Shown: one piece after another, positions 1 through 5,090 of the stretch
How positions within the stretch are numbered: position 1 is the stretch's first letter
Layout: each line of letters opens with the position of its first letter
From: Acidobacteriota bacterium
GTDB lineage: Bacteria > Acidobacteriota > Terriglobia > Acidiferrales > UBA7541
Assembly: GCA_003224515.1 (NCBI GenBank)
Contig: QHZC01000176.1
Span: 1-9,403, forward strand
Length of the DNA: 9,403 nt
Direction: 5' to 3'
Program-made: the position numbers and the translations under genes
The notes under the pieces: generated by a model
Databases searched by the model: none
What the model saw: the letters and a program-made list of their open reading frames with translations, nothing else
What the model was told of the DNA's origin: nothing

Positions 1-55
1 TAAAAGCCGGAGGAAAGCTGTATTCCCGCCCGCAGAGAAGACCAACCGTTTTCAT
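1..55 (-). CDS. Start of a probable ATP-grasp family protein, cut by the window edge
   Basis: Reading the minus strand from an ATG at 53-55 gives MKTVGLLCGREYSFPPAF and then the window ends. A good ribosome binding site (GAAGGAGC) lies 7-8 bases upstream, and the gene begins about 50 bases after the stop of the carboxylate-amine ligase on the same strand, so the two probably form an operon. From memory, an N-terminus of the form MKxxGLLCGRE/MExxFPPA is typical of RimK-like ATP-grasp proteins that often sit beside YbdK-type ligases. Only 18 codons are visible and no ATP-grasp motif can be checked. The existence of a gene start is well supported; the family assignment is an inference. Confidence 0.55.
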   Translation of the reverse strand, partial: MKTVGLLCGREYSFPPAF

Positions 56-104
56 GTTCGTGCTCCTTCAGGGTCTTGTGGAATTGCCTCGCTTGCGATC
101 GCCG

Positions 105-1241
105 TCAATTCACAGCGTGTGCTGAGGAAGTGCGCGGCTGGGTGACACCCCCGCGCGTTTCGGCCACAAGGTGCCGGACCACCGCTTTCAAATCGCCCGT
201 CTCCTGGTATACGCGCAACTGCCGGTCCGCGCTGGTGCCTTCGTTCATGATCGTGTGCACGTATTCGACGGCACTGCGGCTGCCAAGGTCATCGACGACG
301 TCATCCACCAATTCCAGCAATTCGGGAACCAGCTGGTGCATGGGCACTTCGGCTTCCTTGCCGAAGTCGATAAGTTTTCCATCAATGCCGTATCGCGCCG
401 CACGCCATTTGTTCTCTTCAATGAGCGCACGGCGGTAGAGACGCCAACTCAGGTTGGCCTGGTTGAGGCGGTGCAGCTTCACAATGATTGCCTGCGTGAG
501 CGCGGCAATGGCCACTGCTTCCTCGACTCGTGTCGAGACGTCGAACATCCGGAATTCCAGCGTGCCAAACGTGGGGTGCGGGCGGACGTCCCACCAAATC
601 TTCTTGCCGTTGTCGATAGAGTTCAGCTTCACGAGAAGGTTCACGAAATTTTCGTAAGCGCTCCAGGATTCGAACTGCTCCGGCACACCGGTCCTCGGGA
701 ACCGGCGAAACACTGTCGTGCGGAACGACTTCAGCCCGGTATTTCTGCCCATCCAGAAGGGTGAACTGGTCGAAAGCGCGAGGAGGTGCGGCAGGAAGTA
801 GCTTACGCCATTCATCATGTCGATGGTCGTCTGCTTGTCGGGCATGGCCACGTGTACGTGCATGCCGAAAATGAGCAGCGATCGTGCCAACTGGCCCATC
901 TCTTCGACGATGTGCTGATAGCGTTCGCCGGGAGAGATGACCTGGTCAATCCAGCTTGAAAAGGGGTGCGTGCCTGCGGCGGCCACTTGAAGTCCGGCGC
1001 GTTCGGCGGCGGCGACCAGCTCGCCGCGCGTGCGATGCATTTCAATGCGCAGCTCGCTGACGTTCTCGCAGATGCGCGTGCCGGTCTCCACGATGGACTG
1101 GTGCAGCTCGTGCTTCACCTGCTCCGCGATATCCGGCGAAGCTGCGGAGACGATTTGGCTGACGTGTGACCGCAGCTCGCACGTCGCGGGATCAATGATT
1201 TGGAATTCTTCTTCGACGCCGATGGTGAAACGGTGAGCCAT
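105..1241 (-). CDS. Carboxylate-amine ligase, YbdK / glutamate-cysteine ligase type 2 family
   Basis: This 378-residue protein belongs to the GCS2 family. Characterised YbdK-type members join a carboxylate (glutamate) to an amine such as cysteine with weak ATP-dependent activity; the physiological substrate is usually unknown. The sequence shows the family N-terminus GVEEEFQIID (residues 8-17, with the E10-E12 cluster), the FGMHVHV metal/nucleotide strand (125-131), KKIWWDVRPHP (213-223), GTLEFRMFD (226-234), RRALIEENKWRA (270-281) and DGKLIDFGKE (287-296). Length is normal for the family and no gap is apparent. The start is supported by GGAGG about 8 bases upstream. It is transcribed away from the aminotransferase and probably together with the ATP-grasp-like gene that begins 50 bases after its stop, which hints at a shared role in making a gamma-glutamyl or peptide-like small molecule (inference). 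Confidence 0.92.
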   Translation of the reverse strand: MAHRFTIGVEEEFQIIDPATCELRSHVSQIVSAASPDIAEQVKHELHQSIVETGTRICENVSELRIEMHRTRGELVAAAERAGLQVAAAGTHPFSSWIDQVISPGERYQHIVEEMGQLARSLLIFGMHVHVAMPDKQTTIDMMNGVSYFLPHLLALSTSSPFWMGRNTGLKSFRTTVFRRFPRTGVPEQFESWSAYENFVNLLVKLNSIDNGKKIWWDVRPHPTFGTLEFRMFDVSTRVEEAVAIAALTQAIIVKLHRLNQANLSWRLYRRALIEENKWRAARYGIDGKLIDFGKEAEVPMHQLVPELLELVDDVVDDLGSRSAVEYVHTIMNEGTSADRQLRVYQETGDLKAVVRHLVAETRGGVTQPRTSSAHAVN

Positions 1242-1289
1242 GGGGTGGCCCTCCGGGTCGCTGGTCTTGTTGGGGACCTCGAGTCTCGT

Positions 1290-1295
1290 ATCATA
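1290..1295 (-). promoter_or_regulatory. Probable -10 box of the carboxylate-amine ligase gene
   Basis: On the minus strand TATGAT lies 48 bases before the ligase ATG, with a weak GTGCAA 17 bases further upstream (3 of 6 matches to the -35 consensus). The spacing to the ribosome binding site is reasonable. It sits in the 169-base divergent gap shared with the aminotransferase, in which I see no operator-like palindrome. Confidence 0.4.
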
Positions 1296-1410
1296 CCCGC
1301 CATCTCCTCAAATTGCACCTCTGCGGTTTGTCGTCGTCGGGAAGGCTCAGCAGCCATGCAGTCCATTTGGCGCTGGACGGGAAGCTGGTGGCCTTGTCAG
1401 ACTCTTTGGC

Positions 1411-2430
1411 ATGCAAATTAAACCCTTTCGAATCGAGCAGTATTTCGGCAAGTACGAGTTCACAGCCAAATATCTGCTCTCCAGCTCCGACGCAGAATCC
1501 CGCAGCATCCGGGAACTGCTGGACCTGGAGCCCGGGGCATACGAACGCTTCCTTGATCACTGGTGCGGGTACACGGAATCCCCCGGCGCCCCCTGGGTGC
1601 GGGAAGCGGTGGCTGGAATCTACAAAGAGGTTCTGCGGGACGACGTGCTTGTGCTTTCTGCCGCGGAGGAAGGGATTTTCGTACTCTATCATGCATTGGC
1701 CGCGCCAAAAGACCACGTGATTGTGGAGACTCCTTGCTATGAGAGCAGCCTCGAGGTGGCGCGCAGCACCGGTGCGCAAGTCAGCGAGTGGCGCCGCTCC
1801 GCCAAAAACGGCTGGGCGCACGACTTGGCCGCTCTCGAAAGGTTGATCCAGCCCAACACGAAAATCATCTATATCAACACGCCGCACAACCCAACGGGCC
1901 TGTTGATGTCGGCGAACGTTTTCAAGCAAGTCATCGCGCTAGCCGCAAGCCGCGGCATCATCGTTTTTTCGGACGAAGTATACCGAGAACTCGAACACGA
2001 CCCACGGATGCGCCTGCCGGCAGCCTGCGAGGTTTACGAGCACGCCTTCAGCCTCGGATCGATGAGTAAGACCTACGGGCTGCCGGGATTGCGGCTGGGG
2101 TGGTTAGTCAGCCGGGATGCTGACCTTCTCCAGCGATGCCTGGACTTCAAGTATTACACCACCATCTGCAGCAGCGCCCCGAGTGAGTTCCTGACGGCCC
2201 TGGCTTTACGCCATCGCGGTGAGTTGGTACGGCGCAATTTGGAAATGGTACGGCGAAATCTCGCTCTTCTCGACGCCTTCCTTCAGCTGCGCTCCGATCT
2301 ATTCGAATGGGTTAAGCCCAACGCCAGTCCGATCGGCTTCGCGCGCTTCAAGCCCGATCGTGACGTATTTGTCTTCTGCCGGAAGCGCTCGCGCAACTGG
2401 GGGCCTTTCTGGATGCTCATTCTTGACTAA
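1411..2430 (+). CDS. PLP-dependent aminotransferase class I/II, C-terminally truncated (possible pseudogene)
   Basis: This is a fold-type I pyridoxal-phosphate aminotransferase of unknown substrate. I place the start at ATG 1411 (MQIKPFRIEQYF), because homologs start with this kind of segment; the ribosome binding site is weak, and the frame stays open upstream to 1240 without family-like sequence. Visible motifs are AAEEGIF (84-90), NTPHNPTG (156-163), SDEVYREL (187-194) and the cofactor-lysine motif SMSKTYGLPGLRLGW with K220 as the Schiff-base lysine. The protein matches the family up to about residue 325 (VFVFCRK), then runs 14 unrelated residues to a stop at 339. Family members are typically 370-390 residues and end with an FRIGFGR-type strand carrying the substrate-carboxylate arginine and a final PEALxxLxxFL helix. 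That arginine strand is missing here, while a PEALAQLGAFL end is readable in another frame up to 2426. Activity is therefore doubtful. Confidence 0.85.
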   Translation: MQIKPFRIEQYFGKYEFTAKYLLSSSDAESRSIRELLDLEPGAYERFLDHWCGYTESPGAPWVREAVAGIYKEVLRDDVLVLSAAEEGIFVLYHALAAPKDHVIVETPCYESSLEVARSTGAQVSEWRRSAKNGWAHDLAALERLIQPNTKIIYINTPHNPTGLLMSANVFKQVIALAASRGIIVFSDEVYRELEHDPRMRLPAACEVYEHAFSLGSMSKTYGLPGLRLGWLVSRDADLLQRCLDFKYYTTICSSAPSEFLTALALRHRGELVRRNLEMVRRNLALLDAFLQLRSDLFEWVKPNASPIGFARFKPDRDVFVFCRKRSRNWGPFWMLILD

Positions 2431-2463
2431 ATTTGCGCTTGGAGGGAGGGATTGAGAAGAGTA

Positions 2464-2486
2464 GGACAGACATTCCTGTCTATCCC
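2464..2486. repeat. Small imperfect palindrome, possible dispersed repeat
   Basis: GACAG at 2465-2469 pairs with CTGTC at 2476-2480 around the loop ACATTC, with near-matching GG and CC flanks. It sits in the 124-base gap between the convergent aminotransferase and zinc-ribbon genes. There is no T-run, so it is not a classical terminator. I have a weak recollection of similar ACAGACATTCCTGTCTGT-like words repeating in some genomes; this cannot be tested here. Confidence 0.35.
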
Positions 2487-2518
2487 TGCGTAACGTATTC
2501 GCGTCGGGCCTTCTCTGT

Positions 2519-2550
2519 ACTTCGTAACTTCCTTACTTCATTACTGTAAT
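2519..2550. repeat. Short degenerate tandem repeat, 8-base period
   Basis: Four consecutive 8-base units read ACTTCGTA, ACTTCCTT, ACTTCATT and ACTGTAAT. They end 5 bases before the stop codon complement of the zinc-ribbon gene. The array is AT-richer than its surroundings. I assign no function; it could be chance or a minisatellite remnant. Confidence 0.4.
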
Positions 2551-2554
2551 TCCG

Positions 2555-2863
2555 TTATGCCGCTCCCATCGCCCTGCGCTGCTGGAAACATTCCCGGCAA
2601 AACACCGGCCGCCCTTGTGTGGGCCGGAAGGGAACTGTGGTTTCCTTCCCGCACTGCGAGCAATTCGTCTTCGTTTCCGAGCGCATCGGCGAGGCGTGTC
2701 CTCCCCCTCCTCCTCCGCTCTCGGCCCGCTTTGCTTTGCAGTTCTTGCAGCGCTTCGGTTCGTTCTTGAAGCCTTTGTCGGCGAAAAACATCTGTTCGCC
2801 GGCAGTAAAAACGAATTCCGATCCGCACTCCGAACACTTCAGCACCTTGTCGTGGTATTCCAT
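2555..2863 (-). CDS. Small double zinc-ribbon protein
   Basis: This is a 102-residue cytoplasmic protein with four CxxC pairs, enough to bind two zinc ions: KCSEC and RCKNC form a first ribbon around FVFTAGEQMFFADKGFKNEPKRC, and NCSQC with FCREC form a second around TTVPFRPTQGRPVFC. Both patterns are those of the widespread 'zinc-ribbon domain containing protein' family of unknown function. A glycine-rich linker (GGGGGG) joins the two. I chose the ATG at 2861-2863 (MEYHDKVLKCSEC) rather than the ATG at 3001: the 46 extra residues of the longer frame are proline/arginine-rich and not family-like, and an AGGGGAGA ribosome binding site precedes the shorter start. It lies downstream of rpsU on the same strand but beyond a terminator, so it probably has its own promoter in the 2864-3060 gap, where I see no clear box. 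Confidence 0.85.
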   Translation of the reverse strand: MEYHDKVLKCSECGSEFVFTAGEQMFFADKGFKNEPKRCKNCKAKRAESGGGGGGHASPMRSETKTNCSQCGKETTVPFRPTQGRPVFCRECFQQRRAMGAA

Positions 2864-3060
2864 GAGCCGCTCTCCCCTGGTCCCGAGCCGGGCAGGAGGT
2901 TGGGCGGACTTTGTACCTGAGAGCCTAGATGCTTGAGGAGACCAGTATCCGGGGACGCCGGGCGCGGATCCCTTGGGCCTGCGGGCACGAAGCTGAAACA
3001 CGAACCCAAACGCTCTGCCTTACGGGGGCCTGATTCTCGGAAGTGCGGCGCCGAGCCGCG

Positions 3061-3101
3061 AGGAAAACGGAAGGGCGACCCCGGTCGAGCCGGAGCCGCC
3101 C
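3061..3101 (-). terminator. Rho-independent terminator of rpsU
   Basis: Just after the rpsU stop, the minus strand forms a 12-pair stem: GGGCGGCTCCGG pairs with CCGGGGTCGCCC (two G-U pairs) around the loop CTCGA. The tail TTCCGTTTTCC is T-rich. In plus coordinates the arms are 3073-3084 and 3090-3101, with the tail at 3061-3072. It separates rpsU from the zinc-ribbon gene. Confidence 0.75.
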
Positions 3102-3107
3102 CCTAAA

Positions 3108-3305
3108 TTAGTCCGCTTCCCGCCGCTGCTTCTTGCGCAGTCGCTTCCGCGAAAGCGCTTCTTTTGCCCGGCGCTTCTCGCCGGGCTTCATGTAGAAGCT
3201 ATGCTTCTTGATTTCCTTGATGATGTCTTCCTGTTGCACCTTGCGCTTAAAACGCCGCAGGGCATTTTCCAGAGATTCACTTTCTTGGATGATGACTTCA
3301 GCCAC
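3108..3305 (-). CDS. rpsU: 30S ribosomal protein S21
   Basis: This 65-residue protein is S21 of the small ribosomal subunit, which helps initiation on natural mRNAs. It shows the family N-terminus MAEVIIQESESLENALRRFKR and the KPGEKRRAK segment, followed by a highly basic tail (SRKRLRKKQRR). Length is normal. The start codon is GTG (complement of CAC at 3303-3305), preceded by a strong GGGGGTGA ribosome binding site about 8 bases upstream. It appears to be a single-gene unit: a structured leader and an extended -10 box lie upstream and an intrinsic terminator follows directly. Using GTG with the site next to a stable hairpin suggests translation may be tuned (inference). Confidence 0.96.
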   Translation of the reverse strand: MAEVIIQESESLENALRRFKRKVQQEDIIKEIKKHSFYMKPGEKRRAKEALSRKRLRKKQRREAD

Positions 3306-3313
3306 GGTATTAA

Positions 3314-3378
3314 TTCACCCCCAATCCGGTTCGGATTGGTTTCTTGCAGTGCCTCTCGCCGGCCAAGCTACTGCCGGC
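3314..3378 (-). promoter_or_regulatory. Structured 5' leader of rpsU
   Basis: Two inverted repeats lie between the predicted transcription start and the rpsU GTG. CCAATCCG (3321-3328) and CGGATTGG (3332-3339) form a perfect 8-pair stem with a 3-base loop. It touches the Shine-Dalgarno sequence at 3314-3321. Further upstream GCCGGC occurs at 3358-3363 and 3373-3378 and can pair with itself across 9 bases. The first stem could limit or position ribosome access. I do not recognise a named leader RNA family, and regulation is an inference. Confidence 0.5.
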
Positions 3379-3411
3379 TGTGTATTGCTGCGGGCACCGC
3401 CCCTGTTACTG

Positions 3412-3420
3412 ATTATCGCA
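3412..3420 (-). promoter_or_regulatory. Extended -10 promoter of rpsU
   Basis: The minus strand reads TGC GATAAT, an extended -10 element with 5 of 6 matches to TATAAT, roughly 107 bases before the GTG. The -35 region is poor, as often accepted with a TGn extension. It predicts a leader of about 100 bases containing the two hairpins described separately. Confidence 0.45.
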
Positions 3421-3669
3421 TGTCTTGTCCGCTTTACGGATGCACCCAGAAAGGTCGCTGGCATCTTCTAATCAATTCCCGCCATGCAAGTCAAGGAATC
3501 TTTGCACTTTCTGACCCCTGCCGCGGTACTGAACCCACCTCATAACCACCTGTATACTCTGTTGCCGCAAGGATAAATAGGAGGGATTCCAAGGATTTGG
3601 ATTGAGGTGCTCCTCCGCGAGCCTTCCTCACTTGCCGGTTACCCCGCACCGGCTTCGATACCACCGCGG
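3421..3669. other. Intergenic region between rpsU and glgC promoters
   Basis: No gene is visible in this stretch between the divergent promoters. It holds a TATACT box at 3553-3558 on the plus strand (weak -35), then an unusually strong Shine-Dalgarno-like AGGAGGG at 3579-3585 that is not followed by any ATG at usable spacing. It also holds an inverted repeat GCCGGT/ACCGGC around an 8-base loop at about 3634-3653. If transcription starts near 3565 these would be part of a long glgC leader. Confidence 0.35.
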
Positions 3670-3700
3670 TTGTCTTTTTCCCTGTATCTGTTGTTAGAAT
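3670..3700 (+). promoter_or_regulatory. Probable glgC promoter
   Basis: TAGAAT (3695-3700, inside TTAGAATG) makes a good -10 box, 36 bases before the glgC ATG. TTGTCT at 3670-3675 is a possible -35 with 4 of 6 matches, but the spacing of 19 is long. The same TTAGAAT word recurs upstream of the acetyltransferase and peptidase genes. Confidence 0.45.
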
Positions 3701-3736
3701 GAGCCGCTTCTCTTTCCGCGCCGCAGGGGGCAGCCA

Positions 3737-4975
3737 ATGTCCGATATGCGGGATGCCATCGTAGTACTCCTTGCAGGAGGCCAGGGCGAACGCCTCTGGC
3801 CGCTCACTCGCGACCGTGCCAAGCCTGCCGTGCCTTTCGGCGCTCTCTATCGGATCATCGACATCACGCTTTCAAACTGCATCAATTCGAATCTCCGCCG
3901 CATCTTCATCCTCACTCAGTACAAAGCCCTTAGCTTGAACCGCCACATCCGCGCCGGCTGGTCGCCCCTCGCCGGCCTCGGCGATTACATCGAAGTCCTG
4001 CCCCCGCAGATGCGCGTCTCGCAGCAGTGGTATCAAGGCACGGCCGACGCGGTCTACCAGAACATTTACTCGATCGGCAGCGAGCGTTCGAAATTCGTCT
4101 TCATCCTCTCCGGCGATCACATTTACAAGATGAACTACGCGAAGATGCTTGAGCAGCACGTCGAGTCCGGAGCGGACGTCACGGTCGCCACCATTCAGAT
4201 TCCTGTGGAACAAGCGGCGCGGCAGTTCGGGGTCATCGAAGTCGGCAAAGACTGGCGCATTGTCGGCTTCGAGGAAAAGCCTGCGGAGCCAAAACAGTCC
4301 CCGCACCATGCGGGCTATTGCAACGCCTCGATGGGCATCTACATCTTCAACACCCAGCTCATGATTCCCATCCTTCTGGCCGATTCCGAGGATCCCAAGT
4401 CGCACCACGACTTTGGCAAGGACATCCTTCCGCGTATCATTTCGAAACATCGCGTCTTCGCCTACAACTTCGTCGATGAAAACAGCAAGGACGCTCTGTA
4501 TTGGCGCGATGTGGGCACGCTGGACGCCTACTATGATGCCAACATGGATCTGGTCAGCGTGTCGCCGGTCTTCAACCTATACGACAGTGCCTGGCCGCTG
4601 CGCACCTGGCAACACCAGTATCCGCCCGCAAAGTTTGTTTTTGCCGACCCGGAGCGCATGGGCCTGGCGCTCGATTCCATCGTCGCCGGCGGTTCGGTGA
4701 TCTCCGGCGGCCGCGTACAGACATCCGTGATCGGCAACGATGTGCGCGTCAACAGCTACTCGGAAGTTTCGCAATCCATCATCTACAATCACGTGAACAT
4801 CGGCCGCCATTCGCGCATCCGCCGCGCCATCATCGACCGCCACGTCAGTCTCCCCGAGCGCACCGAGATCGGCTATGACCTCGAAGCCGACAAACGCCGC
4901 TTCCACGTCACCGATTCCGGCATCGTCGTCGTCGTTCGGCAGGAATCCCTCATCGAAGAACCCGAATCGGCTTAA
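3737..4975 (+). CDS. glgC: Glucose-1-phosphate adenylyltransferase (ADP-glucose pyrophosphorylase)
   Basis: This enzyme makes ADP-glucose from ATP and glucose 1-phosphate, the committed and allosterically controlled step of bacterial glycogen synthesis. The 412-residue protein is full length. Visible are the nucleotide-binding N-terminus LLAGGQGERLWPLTRDRAKPAVPFG (11-35), GTADAVYQN (101-109), the catalytic aspartate in LSGDHIYK (D127), the glucose-1-phosphate lysine in FEEKP (K181), YWRDVGT (255-261) and a C-terminal left-handed beta-helix of hexapeptide repeats (about 300-390). In E. coli GlgC the fructose-1,6-bisphosphate lysine K39 lies just before RAKPAV; here that position is aspartate (RDRAKPAV), so activator use probably differs, as in many non-enteric enzymes. 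The usual FGGxYRIID reads FGALYRIID. The start at 3737 has AGGGGG at good distance; ATG 3746 is a weaker alternative. eno follows after 115 bases with its own promoter. Confidence 0.96.
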   Translation: MSDMRDAIVVLLAGGQGERLWPLTRDRAKPAVPFGALYRIIDITLSNCINSNLRRIFILTQYKALSLNRHIRAGWSPLAGLGDYIEVLPPQMRVSQQWYQGTADAVYQNIYSIGSERSKFVFILSGDHIYKMNYAKMLEQHVESGADVTVATIQIPVEQAARQFGVIEVGKDWRIVGFEEKPAEPKQSPHHAGYCNASMGIYIFNTQLMIPILLADSEDPKSHHDFGKDILPRIISKHRVFAYNFVDENSKDALYWRDVGTLDAYYDANMDLVSVSPVFNLYDSAWPLRTWQHQYPPAKFVFADPERMGLALDSIVAGGSVISGGRVQTSVIGNDVRVNSYSEVSQSIIYNHVNIGRHSRIRRAIIDRHVSLPERTEIGYDLEADKRRFHVTDSGIVVVVRQESLIEEPESA

Positions 4976-5027
4976 ATCGAGCTGCCCCGCCATACTTCTC
5001 CAATCTTGATTCATTTCCCGTGCCTCT

Positions 5028-5055
5028 GTGACTCCGTGGCAATGTTCTGTAAAAT
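5028..5055 (+). promoter_or_regulatory. Probable eno promoter
   Basis: GTGACT (5028-5033, 4 of 6 matches to TTGACA) is followed after 16 bases by TAAAAT (5050-5055), 35 bases before the eno ATG. It predicts a leader of about 29 bases containing the AGGAGA ribosome binding site at 5075-5080. It lies in the 115-base gap after glgC, so eno need not depend on glgC transcription. Confidence 0.45.
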
Positions 5056-5090
5056 CATCGATTCGCATCTGCTCAGGAGAACAGACCACC

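Noticed and set aside
171..764. 197-codon plus-strand frame over the carboxylate-amine ligase
   Set aside because: It is antisense to a complete and recognisable ligase; composition is typical of an opposite-strand shadow.
1240..1410. 57-codon upstream extension of the aminotransferase frame
   Set aside because: The added residues do not look like the family, and the region overlaps the promoter and leader of the divergent ligase gene; homologs start near MxIKPFxxExYF.
1291..1929. 212-codon minus-strand frame over the aminotransferase
   Set aside because: It is antisense to clear aminotransferase motifs and has no family-like sequence.
2864..3001. 46-residue N-terminal extension of the zinc-ribbon protein
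   Set aside because: The extension is P/R/G-rich without family resemblance, and the internal ATG at 2863 has a ribosome binding site and the usual family N-terminus.
3002..3060. Possible tRNA-like T-loop word GGGTTCG on the minus strand
   Set aside because: No matching acceptor, D or anticodon stems could be drawn around it.
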